64,000 nt of DNA from Struthio camelus (GCF_040807025.1 NC_090981.1:1996501-2060500), one strand, 5' to 3'; shown: positions 13,433 to 26,048, counted from the first letter of the stretch. Notes: generated by a model not told the origin, from the sequence alone. Made by a program: numbers and translations.

Positions 13433-15460
13433 ATGGATTTTCCAGGACACTTTGAGCAAATCTTTCAGCAGCTAAACTACCAGAGGCTTCATGGCCAACT
13501 TTGTGACTGTGTCATTGTGGTGGGAAACAGGCATTTCAAAGCCCATCGCTCTGTTTTGGCAGCATGTAGCACACATTTCCGAGCTCTCTTTACTGTAGCA
13601 GAGGGTGATCAAACTATGAACATGATTCAGCTGGATAGTGACGTGGTGACAACAGAAGCTTTTGCTGCTCTGATTGATATGATGTACACTTCTACGCTAA
13701 TGCTTGGGGAGAGCAATGTTATGGATGTCTTGCTGGCTGCTTCTCACCTACATTTGAACTCTGTTGTTAAAGCATGTAAACATTACCTTACTACCAGGAC
13801 ACTACCGATGTCTCCACCTAGTGATAGAATTCAAGAGCAAAATGCGCGCATGCAAAGATCTTTCATGCTTCAGCAGCTTGGACTGAGCATTGTGAGCTCT
13901 GCATTAAATTCCACTCAGAGCACAGAGGAACAACCAAATACCATGAGCTCATTGATGAGAAGTAACATAGAGCAACGCGCTACTTTTCCTATCCGGCGTC
14001 TCCACAAGCGTAAGCAGTCTTCTGATGATCGGGCCAGACAGCGAGTCAGACCTACTGTAGATGAGTCTGTCTCAGGTGTTACTCCAGAGAGTGGGCAGTC
14101 AGTAGCTCATTCGCGAGAAGATTTTTTTTCACCAGATTCACTGAAGATTGTGGACAATTCTAAGGCTGATGCTGTTACTGATAAACAGGAGGATAATACT
14201 ATTATGTTTGATCATTCTTTCAGTGCTCAAGAAGATGTTCAAGTGCCCAGCCAGTCAGACAACAGTGGAGGAAACGTTTCACAGATATCCATCGCATCCC
14301 AGGTAATAGAAGTGGAAACCAGTTTTGATCAGAAAACTACTTCTGAGAAAAACAACTTATCATGTGAAAATCCAGAAGTCAGTCTAAATGAAAAAGAACA
14401 CATGGAGGTGATGGTTAAATCTGAGCCTTTGAGTTCCCCAGAGCCTCAAGATGAAGTGAGTGATGTCACTTCTCAAGCAGAAGGCAGTGAGTCTGTTGAA
14501 GTGGAAGGAGGAGTGGTGAGCGCAGAGAAGATAGAACTGAGTCCTGAAAGCAGTGATCGTAGCTTTTCTGACCCACAGTCCAGTACTGATAGGGTGGGAG
14601 GCATCCATATTATGGAGGTGTCAAATAACCTGGAACACAAGTCCACTTTCAGTATCTCAAATTTCCTGAATAAAAGCAGAGGTGGCAACTTTGGTGCTAG
14701 TCAAAATAGCAATGACGACATTCCAAATACAACAAGTAACTGCAGAATGGATGGTGATGCCTCTTACCTAATAAGTTCAGAGTCTGGGCCTGCTAATGGT
14801 CATTCCTCTGCTACAGTTTCTCATGTAGAGAATCCATTCAGTGAGCCTGCAGACTCTCATTTTGTTAGACCAATGCAGGATGTAATGAGTCTTCCCTGTG
14901 TACAGGCTTCTGGGTACCGAGCTGCAGAACAATTTGGTATGGATTTTCCGAGGTCAGGTTTGGGCCTGCACTCTTTGTCAAGGACAATGATGGGCTCTGT
15001 AAGAGGTGGAGCTAGTAGCTTTCCTGGCTACCGTCGCATAGCCCCCAAAATGCCTGTTGTGACCTCTGTCAGGAGCTCCCAGCTGCAAGATAACTCTTCC
15101 AGTTCCCAGCTGTTAATGAATGGGACCACTTCTTCTTTTGAAAATGGGCATCCTTCACAACCTGGTCCACCACAGTTGACAAGGGCATCTGCAGATGTTC
15201 TTTCAAAATGTAAGAAGGCCTTATCTGAGCACAATGTCTTGGTTGTAGAAGGTGCTCGCAAATATGCCTGTAAGATCTGCTGCAAGACTTTTTTGACCCT
15301 AACAGACTGTAAGAAGCACATCCGCGTGCATACAGGAGAAAAGCCTTATGCCTGTTTAAAGTGTGGCAAACGGTTCAGCCAGTCCAGCCATCTATATAAA
15401 CATTCCAAAACAACCTGCCTGAGGTGGCAGAGCAGCAATCTACCTAGCACTTTGCTTTAA
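13433..15460 (+). CDS. ZBTB5: Zinc finger and BTB domain-containing protein 5 (left copy)
   Basis: A 675-residue nuclear transcription factor (human about 677), known in the family as a BTB-dependent repressor reported to act on CDKN1A/p21. The BTB/POZ domain covers about residues 10-120 (LCDCVIVVGNRHFKAHRSVL at 23-42). A basic, NLS-like patch RRLHKRK lies at 188-194. The long, acidic, serine-rich middle includes a sumoylation-type VKSE at K329. Two C-terminal zinc fingers follow: C2H2 at about 611-633, linker TGEKP, and a C2HC-type finger at 639-662. The start at 13433 is preferred over the in-frame ATG at 13373. It begins the conserved family N-terminus (MDFPGHFEQ), has A at -3 and G at +4, and lies 4 nt after a splice acceptor (ttttatag, 13421-13428). 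The 20 upstream codons would be intronic. The coding region is intact in one exon, and the CpG promoter lies 11.5 kb upstream. Confidence 0.97.
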   Translation: MDFPGHFEQIFQQLNYQRLHGQLCDCVIVVGNRHFKAHRSVLAACSTHFRALFTVAEGDQTMNMIQLDSDVVTTEAFAALIDMMYTSTLMLGESNVMDVLLAASHLHLNSVVKACKHYLTTRTLPMSPPSDRIQEQNARMQRSFMLQQLGLSIVSSALNSTQSTEEQPNTMSSLMRSNIEQRATFPIRRLHKRKQSSDDRARQRVRPTVDESVSGVTPESGQSVAHSREDFFSPDSLKIVDNSKADAVTDKQEDNTIMFDHSFSAQEDVQVPSQSDNSGGNVSQISIASQVIEVETSFDQKTTSEKNNLSCENPEVSLNEKEHMEVMVKSEPLSSPEPQDEVSDVTSQAEGSESVEVEGGVVSAEKIELSPESSDRSFSDPQSSTDRVGGIHIMEVSNNLEHKSTFSISNFLNKSRGGNFGASQNSNDDIPNTTSNCRMDGDASYLISSESGPANGHSSATVSHVENPFSEPADSHFVRPMQDVMSLPCVQASGYRAAEQFGMDFPRSGLGLHSLSRTMMGSVRGGASSFPGYRRIAPKMPVVTSVRSSQLQDNSSSSQLLMNGTTSSFENGHPSQPGPPQLTRASADVLSKCKKALSEHNVLVVEGARKYACKICCKTFLTLTDCKKHIRVHTGEKPYACLKCGKRFSQSSHLYKHSKTTCLRWQSSNLPSTLL

Positions 15461-15627
15461 TCTCCCCCACTTCCCTAGCCCCTATGAGAATGCCAATACA
15501 AACTTTTAAGATTCTGGAGTATTTCAGGAACATTAATGCTATTTTATTCAAGGCTGAAGGTTAGGGAGCTGCCCTTGTAGATTAGTAAATACTTGCGTGT
15601 GATTGTGCCACATACACAAAAGTCTTG

Positions 15628-15755
15628 ATTCTGTAAACTGGGGATAATAATACCATACTTACCTCACAGGGGTGTTGTGAGGCTTAACTGTTAGTGAACC
15701 ACTTTGAGATCCTCAGAAGGAGGCACTGTAGACAGGTTAAGAGTTATTGTTAGGT
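15628..15755 (+). mobile_element. Ancient MIR/CORE-type SINE remnant in the ZBTB5 3'UTR
   Basis: The string ctgtaaactggggataata, then acctcacaggggtgttgtga, then a ctttgagatcctc segment and an ending like gagttattgtta closely resemble the 3' half of MIR-type SINEs. Those run from a 'cctcacagggttgttgtgagg' core through 'ctttgagat' to a 'tattatt' tail. The family assignment is from memory. The mirror copy is at 47454-47581. Confidence 0.65.
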
Positions 15756-17260
15756 ACATGTCGGTCTTGGGCTCACAGGGATGTAATCCCTATAACCAAG
15801 TAGTTAGCATTGCAGGGCAGATGGGTGAGGTTCGAGTGAGAATGTAGTTAACTCCTAATTATGTTTAAGTAGCATGTTTCAAGAATGAAAAATTGAAGGG
15901 CAAATTTCCTTTTTTAGAGATTTTGTAAAATTGTGAAAACATTTCAGTAAATGACCTATAACATAAGTTATAGCTGTGTATGAACAATAATGCCAAGAGC
16001 TTTTTACAGTAACTAACACAGATTGCATAGTCTTAAAACCAACCTTGGATGCGCCTGTCTGCCATAAACTGCTTTAAAACATGTTAATTATGAAAATAGT
16101 TTTAGGGTTCTGAATGCATTTTTGGCTCTTTTGCAGTACAGGACACTGTATAATGAAGGTACTTAAGTCCAAGACAAGTAACTTTTGGACTGTTAGATGT
16201 GTGTATATATATATATATATATACTCTGAATACAGCAAGGTCTGGTTGTTTCACCATTTTTTTTCCTGTAAAAACTTGTATTGAGTGATAAGTGAAGTAC
16301 TGTTTCTTGTTTGTGCTATTCTTAGCAATATTTTAACCAACTTGTATTTCATATGTTTAAGTTTCACAGACATGGAAGTGCGAAAGGAGCTTGTCTGTAT
16401 CCGATTTGTTTTTTTTAAATGAGAGATGATTTGTGGTGGCTCTTCTTACTGGGTAAGGTAGTCTCTTACTCTTTCCAGATGCTGATAGTCGGTCTGATCC
16501 ATGTTACTGTGTAAGTATACTGTCCTTTTTTCATGTTATCTTCAGGCTTCAATTTCCTTCTCCATATACTTACTGTCCTTCCCAACTGTAAATTGTTCCT
16601 CAGATCAAAGTCAGGAATGAGTCTCACTGGCCGTATTTATGGATGTCTCTGTATAAAATGTAGCTATCAAGGCCAATCCTTCAATTTAAAGTAGTATGAT
16701 AAATGTACTTTTTCAAGTAAGTAAAAATCTAGTATTAACTTAATTTTAAAATATAGCATTGTACACTTTGTTAAGCAGAAGTTCAGGGATCTTTATTCTT
16801 CAGGTGAATCACGTAGATCTTGTTTTAATTTCCTCTTCTTTGAAACCACTGTGGCTAATACAGTTTGCAGTCTCTTTCCTTTGTTACAGGAGCACATGAA
16901 CTAACTACGGCCTTTCAACAGGTTAGGTTTCTAAATACGTTTTGGAGCACTTCTGATAAATGTTACTCTGCTCTATGGGAGCTGGGTCAGTGCTTCAGCA
17001 TGTCAATTCTGCCTAGACCATACAGATATTTAACATTTTCTATATCTAAGCCGCACAGCAGTTGCTTCTTTTAATATAAAAAGTACTTGCAAACTTTCCC
17101 CTCTTTGATTTGTTCTGTATGGCAAATATCCTGTGTGATGTTATTGACCGCTTTTGAGGAACTTGTACTAATAGACAGGTTAGCCTTCTGAAGGATCTTG
17201 GATTTATATTTAGGTAAACTGAAAATAAAATCCTAATTCACAATCCTGTAACTAATTTAA

Positions 17261-17304
17261 CTGGATGAACAATCCAAAGATTTACCTGGATGAACAATCC
17301 AAAG
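17261..17304. repeat. Short direct duplication, period 25 bp
   Basis: The 19-mer ctggatgaacaatccaaag occurs at 17261-17279 and again at 17286-17304. The mirror copy lies at 45905-45948. Confidence 0.9.
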
Positions 17305-18212
17305 TATTGAATCACAGAAACAAAACATTTGTTGTCAGACCAAAGGAAATATGGAACTCTGTTTATATGTGGCTTTATATGAAACAGTAGTTCACTAATA
17401 AAGAAATACAACTTAATCTCCTCTAACTACACTACTTCACGTTGAAAAACTGCCTAATGTCTGTCAATACTTTATTTGCAACTTGAGTATCCAAGGTAAA
17501 TAGGAGTGTGGAACTGTGGTGAATGGCATGATTAAATCCTTTAATATGTTAAAATCTTGCTATAGGTTTTAGTTAATGGTCACATTTCTAGCTCTTGATT
17601 TTTAAAGCATTAAAGAAATTTGCCATACTTACAAAAAGCAGTAGGAAAGAGCATATTTTGTTGGATAACAATATTGATATTGGGGTCTAATGGCATTGAG
17701 CCTCACTCACTGTCTCACTGGATCACCAATAAAATATGGTATTTTCTACTTTAATCTTATCTTGTTGGTGTGTTGCCTTATTAGTGACATCCTGCCTACT
17801 TTTTTTCATCTTCCTTGCCTTTCTAGTGTTTTCTTTAAGACTAGTTTTATCTCTATTTTCTATCTGTTTTCACATGGTGTATTGCATCTGACACCCTACC
17901 ATGCATAGGAATAAAGCAGATATGGAAGTGAAGAGATTAAAGTAAAGAGAATAGAGTAATGAAACTTAAGAACTGGTAAGAGCCTTATGTTTAGCTCTAC
18001 TTTTTGACCAGCTTTTATAATAAAACCTTAATGCCTTTCTGAAATGCCAGAGGTTGTTAAGGGAGAACTTTTTTTCCCCCTTAAAAAAAATCTTAAAAGT
18101 TGTTAGTTGCAAAAAGTCTCTAATTTTTATCAATCATTGATTTCTACTGTTCCTAGAGGGGCATACTGAAAATCTAGGAGCTTGTGTTTGACTGCCCTTG
18201 CTTTCCCAATAT

Positions 18213-18450
18213 GACAGACCCACAGACCCATTCAGGTTGGAAGGGGCCTTGGGAGATATCTAGTCCAGTCTCCTGCTCAAAGCAGAGTTAGCTATGAGCT
18301 CAGACCAGGTTGCTCAGGACTTTGTGCAGTCGAGGCTTAAAAACCTCCAAGAACAGAGCTCCCACAACCTTTCTGGGTCCCTGTTCCACTGCTTGACTGT
18401 CCTCATGGTGAAGAAGTTTTTCCAGGTTTGTTTTCCAAGGGGGATTTACC
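18213..18450 (-). mobile_element. CR1 LINE 3' fragment
   Basis: The plus strand shows a diverged CR1 3' end (attcaggttggaaggggcct, then agtccagtctcctgctcaa, then ctcccacaacctttctgggt and tgtcctcatggtgaagaag). Only the 3' terminal part is present and no reverse-transcriptase frame survives. The right-arm copy is at about 44759-44996. Confidence 0.85.
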
Positions 18451-18599
18451 ACTCTGTCACTAATGAAAAACATGGAGCAAGCTTGGAGCAGCTCATCTGT
18501 GGATTCATCCCTGGGTGGTATAAACCTGTGGAGTTTCTCTTGTATAACAGCAGAAGGAATCAAGTTTGCATCAACTATGGATCCACAACTGTGATGTAT

Positions 18600-19878
18600 C
18601 CTGCAATGTTAAACCCTGCTTTCCTTCTGTCCTCTTGCGTGTTTGTGCTGAAATAATCTTTACTGCTATGACTCTGATCATACTGGTATGTTCATTCTCA
18701 AACGGTAGAACGTTCCTGTGATGAGTTTTACAAAGTATTACTGAGTTCTTTGAAATCTAGGAGATTCTTCTGTGTTCTTCTAGAAAGAATAAGAAGGAAA
18801 TACATGGAGCTTTAATAGGTTGCTCTTTTGCTCAGGTGCTTTTTAGATAAAATCCACCCATCCCTTGTTCGTACACATACTAGCCCTTACTAGATGCAGC
18901 CTCTATTCTAGTTATTCTTCATCGATGAGTGTGTGTGTGTGAAATAAAGGCATGTACATGTGCTCACATACATAGTCTATTTATTGGCTCTGGAGGGGAG
19001 GGGGGAGTCTGCCCGTTCCATTGAATTAAGTGGAGCATGCCAGATCTTTCTTTCCTGAACACCAAGGTATAATTTTGTGTTTAGAGCAGAACTGGATTCG
19101 CAAATTGTCTTGAAAAAGATTGACAGGTTACTCTTTAGTGAAAATTTTTCTTGATACTAGTTTTGGAAATGAAAGAAGGTTTGGGAATGTGGTAGGTGAA
19201 GGCTGTACATCTCAGATCTTTGCCCTATTGCTTGAAGTGAGCCCTGCTGGGAGGGACTATTTTGGTGATACATCCACCAACTGCACTGGAACATATGCAT
19301 AATATCTGATGGCCCTGGCTGTCCCCTGGAGATTGTTACATGTAGGGCTTTTGCATGTGACTGAGAGCCACATGCACGCTCAGAGAGAGTGCAAACATGA
19401 AACTGATTTGGGGAAATTAGTTCAAATGGTGCCTACACATTTGGGATCTCTAAGGTCGAGGGTAGCAAGTCTGCAGGCTAAGGTCCAAATTCCCAATGAG
19501 TCTCACACACGCAGATCACGATATTCATAAATTCAGAGTCTTATTGACAGAAATAAAATACAGGAACATGAAAGTACAAGCATATATATTTTGCTATAAG
19601 GTGCCTTTAAAAATAGTTGCTGGTAATACAGGATTTCTACTGAGAACAAAGAATCATAGCTTTAGTCAGTCCTTTGTTAATTTAGCAACTCTCAATTTTA
19701 TCAAATAGGGGCTATATTCCCAGGAATAATTCTGACAAAGGGATCTCCCAGAATCTGGAAGATTATCCAATTATAATTTAAAGAAACCTACAGGAAGGAT
19801 GACTGACTAAAGATAGACGTCTCTGAGAGCATTAGGGAAAGAGAAAGAAAAAGAGAGAGAGAGAGAGAGAGTGAGCGA

Positions 19879-19911
<33 letters not shown>

Positions 19912-22450
19912 CGCGAGCTTCACTTTCTCATATGAGTAAAGTGAGGAGATAACTGTGCTTAAGTTTTGTGGTGACTGGAGTCAAGGTCCCTGGTGTCAGG
20001 TCTGGACCTGCTTGCTTTCCTTCCTTCCTTCTTTTCTTCTACTTCTCTCTCTTGCTATGTGCAGACCCCATATTTATATGAAAAACTTACTTTGGTTCTT
20101 ATGGAGTCCTTTTAGATGTACATGTGGCAACAAAAGGGGGCTTAGCTTGAAAGCTCTGTTTGGGGCAGTACCAGCAGAGGTTAAAAGATTGCTGTTCCTC
20201 CTAGGCTGAGTCAGGGGAGTGGTAGACTGCTGTTTCCCCTGGGAACAAAAGGGAGGTTGCAGAGCGCCTTGGAAATCCCACCCAGAGCAGGATCATCAAG
20301 AGCTAACAGAAGCTCTCCCAGCTCTTTCTAGGTACTGGGAGTTGTCCACAGAAGGAGACCGTGTTATCATGCCTAGAAGGAGAATTGCACTATCGTGCAT
20401 TCCCATCCCATGCAGACCATAGGTTTTGTGAGCCCTGAGCTGACACAGGAGAGCGTCCAACTGATTCACAAGCACTTTAGATTGACCAAGCCCGTTTACT
20501 CCTCTTTATTGCCAACAGCTCCTGCCTGACTCACCCTTAGGCATGGCTGGGCACACCTTACTGTTTAACACTTGCAGGTTCGGCTCTGACCCTCTGCATG
20601 GCTGTGAGTCAGTGGATTGCCTGGGCACAAGCTGGGAGCTTTTTTACAGGATAGAGGGGCATCTATGAAAAGAGGGGAGGAGGAGGAAAAAAGGGAAGAG
20701 GAGGAGGTGAGAGAGAAATCGGCAGGCTAGTTTCTTGTGTTCAGAGCTGAAATAAAATGACCATGTGGAATAGACACTGAAGTTACTTCTTTCCAAATTA
20801 TTTTTGATAATGAAGATTTAATTTGCTTTCTAGCATTACTGTAATATGTGCAACTTGCTGCTTTTTCAAACTTTTATGCTCCAACTTGCTCTTGGAATGT
20901 TATTGATTTAAGCAGCACTTTGTTTATGTTATTTTAATTTATTTTTAAAAAACTCCTTAGGCTAATTTAAAAAAATATCTAAAAAAACAAACAAACAAAA
21001 AGGCCGCATTCTCTCTCTTTGGCAGGTTTATTGATTTGTTTTTAAAATCTAAGTTAAAATGACAATGAGAGAGAATATTCATGGGGAAATCAACAGTTGC
21101 TGAACAGTATCCTCCCCTTTTTTTTTCCTGTGACAATATTAGTGCATTGCTGCCATGTTCAACAGCTTATAAGTTCTTTCACTGCAATCAGCCCAATTAT
21201 TTGAAATTCCTGGTTGTTCTGACGGTGACTGATGCAATCTGATTAGGAATTCCCTGTTTCTGTCTGGTTTTGGGGATCATTATATCTAGTTGCTTATTTC
21301 CAATTCAACATCTGAATTAAGTTTACCCTCGTTGTTCTTTAGGGTACAAACCTTGTGTGATGATGAACACCATAAGCATTAAGTGGCTTCAGTAAAAATT
21401 GAAGGTACATTGCATCCCTCTGGGACAGGTTGCAGATAAGTATCTTGACTGCTAGCCTCCTGTCATGACAGGTGCAGCTGAAGTACCTGCAAATATCTCA
21501 AATAAGCATATGTTAGTTCTTTTTATCATGGAATAAATCTAGGAGACAATAATACAATAATATTCTAGAAAATGAGCATCTCATGTACTGAATGGGTTAT
21601 GTTCATGTTTTTCTAAAGCTTAGAGATAGCAGATTCCCAACCAATTTATTCCTTCCCTCCTGCCTGCCCTGCATGTCCACTTATGTAACTACTGAAGTTG
21701 TATCATTAAAAGTTTACTGCTGTTTTCAACTTTGCTATGAGAAAAGGGCATGTCGTTTCCTGAAAATTTAGTCCTTGTGGGGAATAGTGGGACAGGTAGG
21801 GCAGTAAAAGATCAGTCAGGTTTGCTGGGATTTTCTGTTGACAGAACTGAAAACTGAGTGGAAGAACTTTAATGCCAAACTTTGCTTGGAGCCAAATAAA
21901 GATTTCTCTGTTTGAATAGTGCATTGTGGCCATCATGTACCTACTGTTACATTCTGGATACATTGTATCCTTGACATGTGGGTTGCAAGGCCCAGAAAAT
22001 AAGCAGCTATCAAAGTAGATAAGATATAACCATTTGTCAGCAGCCTGGTGTCATCTATACTAAACAACAGGAGCTATCTTTGCAATAGTTTGTGAGTCTG
22101 AATGGTAGATTTAAGGTGCAAGATGTGCTTAAGATGCAGCAATAAATCTAGTGACAGTGAGACCTCAACACTTGAGTTATATGAACTAAGTCTTTCAGTC
22201 CAGGATTTGAGACTATAGTTTCTAAAACCTTCTATGAGGAAAGTATTGAAACTGACTACATTGTTACATGCAAACAGTCTAAAGCCTGTACCAGTAATAT
22301 GAACACTAAAATCAACACATACAATGAAAACTGAATTGACAGGCCAGAATAGAAAATGAGAGAGAATATTGACCATTCATGAGGATCATTTTACTATGAC
22401 AAAAATGATGATCAAAAAAGGCAGCCACACAGTGGTTACAGTTAAGGCTG
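18600..22450. other. Gene-poor stretch of arm L
   Basis: No gene was recognised on either strand. It contains a compound GA/GT/GA microsatellite (19847-19914), a purine-rich block near 20667-20712, an A-rich stretch near 20970-21000, and a few open frames under 90 codons without recognisable motifs. Around 19500-20520 the minus strand has a TATA-like catataaatatgggg and AATAAA/AATAAG signals that could belong to an old LTR-like element. No paired TG...CA ends or target-site duplication were found. Confidence 0.5.
19847..19914. repeat. Compound (GA)n(GT)n(GA)n microsatellite
   Basis: Runs of ga, then gt, then ga are visible. Copies in the other arms lie near 33200-33271 (with small indels) and 43295-43362. 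Confidence 0.95.
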
Positions 22451-22461
22451 CTGTAAAAATC

Positions 22462-24535
22462 AAAATATCAAAGAACCGTTCATGTTGGAAGGGACCTCAG
22501 GAGGTCTCTAGCCCATTCCAACCCCTTGCTCAAGGCAGGCACTGAATCCAGACCAGATTGCTCAGGACTTTGTCCAGTCGGGGCTTGAAAACCTCCAAGG
22601 ATGGAGCTCCCACAACCTCTCTGGGCCCCTGTTCCACTGCTAGAATGTCCTCATGGTGAAAATGTTTTCCTTGGTTCCAGTGAGAACCTCTCTTGTTTCA
22701 ATGTATGTGCCTTATCGCTTGTTCACCCACCATGCACCACTGTGAAGAGCCTGGCTCTCTCTTCTTAGTAATCTCATTGGTACTGGAAGGCTGCTATTAG
22801 GTTCCCCCCCCCCCCCCCAAGCCTTCTCTTCTCCAGGCTGTACAAGCCCAATTCCCTCAGCCTTTCCTCATAGGGCATGTGCTTCAGCTCCCTGAGCCTC
22901 TTGGTGACCCTCCACTGGACTCATTCAAGTTTATCAACATCCTTCTTGTACTGGGAGGCCCAAAACTGGACACAGTATTCCAGAGGCAGTCTAATGAGCG
23001 CCAAGTAAAGGGGGAATGATCATTTCCCATAATCTACTGGCTTGCACTCCTGTTGATACAGCTCAGGATACTGTTAGCCTTCCTCGCTGCCAGGGTGCAC
23101 TGCTGGACCATGTTTAGCCTCCTGTCCACCAGGCCCCCCAGGTCCTCTTCAGTAGAGCTGCTACCCAGCCAGTCCCCAGTCTGTATTGTTGTCAGGGGTT
23201 CTTCCCTCTCAGGTTATGGACTTGAAATTCATCAAGGACAAATGCCATGAGGTTCCTGTTGGCCCAACCCTCTGGCTTGTCTAGGTTCCTCTGAATGGCA
23301 GCCCTGCCCTCAAGTGCACCCCCTCCCCCTGTTTGGTGTCATCCACAAACTTGATGAGAGTGCCTCCTCCAGGTTGTTGATAAAGATCCCAGAATAGACC
23401 CCCCCTGAGGATCTCCACTTGTAACTGGCCTCCAGGTAGAGTAAAAACCATTAACCACTCCTCCCTTCTTTGAGCCTGACAATTCAGATGATAGATTTTC
23501 ATCCATCTAGTAGTTCACTCATCTAGACAGTAAAGTCCCAACTGGGATACAAGGATGTTATGGGAGACTGTGTTGAAAGCCTTGCTGAAGGCAAGGTAGC
23601 TGATGACATCCACTGCTCTCCACTCATCTGCTGATCCAGTCATTTTATCAAAGAAGGCATTCAGGTTCATCAAGCATGAGTTCCCCTTGGTAAATCCTTG
23701 CCAGCTATTCCCAATCACTTTCTTCTCTTTCACATGCCCAGAAATGGCTTCCAGGAGGACTTGTTCCATGATTTTTCTAGGGACTGAAGTGAGGCTGACC
23801 AGCCTGTAGTTCCCTGGATTGCCCTTCTTGTCCTTTTTGAAGATGGGTGTATTTACCTTTCTCCAGTCATCGGGGACCTCCCTCAATGTCCATGACCTTT
23901 CAAAAGTGATAGAGAGTGGCTTCACAATGACATCAGCCAGCTTTCTTAGCACCCTCGGATACATCCTATCTGGTCTCATGGACATGTATGGGCTGAGATT
24001 TCTCAAGAGGTCCCTGACTTGGTCCTCATCCACTGCTGGTAGTTCTCCTTGAACCCTTTCTCTAAGCACAGAGGCCTAGGAGACCTTGTCAGTGAACAGT
24101 GAGGCAAAGAAAGCACCTCAGCCTTGTCTGTGTCTGCTGTTGCTAAATCACCCATCCCGCTGAGCAGCAGGTCCATGTTTTCCTTGTTCATTCTTTTACT
24201 GCCAATGTAGTAGTAGTTCTTCTTGTTGTCCTTGATGTCCCTTGCCAACTTCAACTTGCTTTCCTAACACCATCCCTGCATGCACAGGCATTTTTGAATT
24301 CCACCTTTGTAGCCAGTTTTCACTTCCACCTCCTGTTTACATCTTTTTTTTTGCATCTGAGCTCCATCATGATTTCCCTGTTTGGCCAAGCCAGTCTCCT
24401 GATACGTCTACTTGTTTTCCTGAGTATTGGGATAGACCATTCTCGTGCTTGGAGGAGGCTGTCTTTAGAGACCTGCCAGCTCACTGGGACTGCCTGTTAC
24501 AGACAGTTTCCAGGTTTTTCCTAAAAGTTTGTTAA
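22462..24535 (-). mobile_element. CR1 LINE, about 2.1 kb, 5'-truncated and inactivated
   Basis: This is the longest LINE piece in the window. Read on the minus strand it runs from the linker between endonuclease and reverse transcriptase through the reverse-transcriptase region to the 3' end. Two offset open frames (24003-24254 and 23515-24069) encode KLARDIKDNKKNYYYIGSKR, then VPDDWRKVNTPIFKKDKKGN, NYRLVSLTSVPRKIMEQ and SKAFNTVSHNIL, all typical of CR1. The frames are broken by frameshifts and stops, so it is not autonomous. The 3' part includes a poly-C run (22804-22818 on +) whose length differs between arms: 15, 14 and 13. Confidence 0.93.
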
Positions 24536-26048
24536 TGCAGGCAGGTAAATTTTAGGAAAAGCACTATATTTTCTACATAATGTGATTCAGTAAGGGAAAA
24601 CATAATCAGATGTTAATGATTATTGATATACCAGTTCTGGACATGATGTCTGATAGACCACTGTTGCATTATTAGCAGGACATAATTAACTACTTTGATA
24701 CATTTGATGAAATATTTTTTTAAAAGTCAAAAGTAGAACAAATGGGTTGCCTGTGCAGGCAGGGCCAGAGCTTCCCTTATGCAAAGATCCAGCATAAAAC
24801 TCCATTGAGTTGATTGTTACAGGGACTCTAATAGTAGTGTTCTTCCACTGTAAAAGAACACTTAAATGTCTGCAGATGTTACTATTAAGTATTACTGAAG
24901 AGTATACTGAAGTAGCTATAAAATGAAAGAAAGAAAATAGAATGGGAGTTCTGAGTTAGCAGGATAAAAATGGTTTGTGTGTGTGTGTGGGCATGTATAT
25001 TTTCATGACTGACACTTTTTTGTATGCAATTTTAACCTTTTAACACTTTGATTTTTTTTTTTTACTAGCTCTAACATATTTGTAAAGATTTATACTCTTA
25101 GGTTACAGATACACAAGAACATGAAGTGAAGGTTCAGTGAATGTATGATTAAAACTCCTTCAGGAAATGGAAAAGATGCATTTAGTTATTAAGTAAGTTC
25201 CCCTGCTCAACTAGTTTGGGATATAATGACGTTTTGGAGGTCATCTGAGCTATTGAGATGATTTTACACTTAAGCTCAGCCAAGCAAAGGCTAGATGAAC
25301 ACATTTTTCATGTATTGTGACTCTAAAAAGAGAGGGGAGGAGATAGGAGAAGACATGGACAGGAGGAATGCTAGAGGCATCAGATGGCAGAAGTAGCAAA
25401 TTCAGGAAAGAAAGCTGCTCAGCATCTGGTGGAGACATCAGGGTGAATGAAAGCCCCTGACAGTTTCTTGAGCTGCAAGATACAGAGTTCATTAGATTTG
25501 GACAATGTTCAAGGAGTAGAAAAATCATACTGCCAAGCACAACAGCTAACAAACAGTTTACAAGCAAAATAAAGCATCAATTAATATCACGTGGTACCCT
25601 GAATAAATAAAATCAGTCATAGGAAGTACCATGAATTTAGCCTGGCTCATAGGACATTGATAAAACTTAATTTGTACAGTGGTGAATAAATTCACATTGC
25701 CAAGTTGAATATTTGAGAAATAAGCCCACATATATCTGACATTACGTAAACATTCTAGAACCAGTCTGTTTCTCTGCCCACAATCAATGGTTTGTGGCTC
25801 TCTTCTGCTTCCCCACAGATCTGATATATTTGCATGGCAGAATCTCCTGCAGGTTTGGTCTTGTATCTCTGAGAAAGTTGTATGTGGTCAGACATATGGT
25901 TCTGGCTGCAGACAAACTGTGTGAAAAGATTGCTGCCCTTAGCTACTCATTGTTTTCTCACCTCTTCCCTTTCCTTTTCCCCCTTGTCCTTTCTGTCTGC
26001 CACATTTCTGCAGGTAGTCACCCACTAAATCAGCCAGGTTAAAAAAAC

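Larger units (their letters stand above)
15461..18100 (+). other. ZBTB5: Probable ZBTB5 3'UTR and downstream flank (left copy)
   Basis: No coding potential follows the TAA stop at 15458-15460. AATAAA signals occur at 17224-17229 and 17397-17402, with further candidates near 17729, 17909 and 18018, so a 3'UTR of about 1.8 to 2.6 kb is plausible. It holds an old MIR-like SINE (15628-15755), a (TA)n run (16201-16222) and a 25-bp-period direct duplication (17261-17304). Which poly(A) site is used cannot be told from sequence alone. Confidence 0.55.
12775..25829 (+). repeat. Left arm (L) of a large inverted duplication, ZBTB5-bearing
   Basis: Each position x in this block pairs with the reverse complement of 63209-x in 37382-50434 (63211-x inside of the poly-C run at 22804-22818). 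The same block also pairs with 53129-x in 27300-33691. The outer edge was found by base comparison: 12775 matches 50434, but 12774 and 12773 do not match 50435 and 50436. The inner edge is 25829, pairing with 27300. Arm length is 13,055 bp. The only net length change found against R' is 2 bp in the poly-C run. It contains ZBTB5, its 3'UTR, two CR1 fragments and a GA/GT microsatellite. Confidence 0.95.

Noticed and set aside
19500-20520. Possible LTR on the minus strand (TATA-like and AATAAA-like signals)
   Set aside because: No paired terminal TG/CA ends or target duplication could be found, so it is not called as an element.
25250-25567. 105-codon frame repeated four times (also 27562-27879, 35332-35649, 37644-37961)
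   Set aside because: The repetition comes only from the inverted and assembly duplication. The peptide is hydrophobic and serine-rich, without similarity to a family I know and without splice context.
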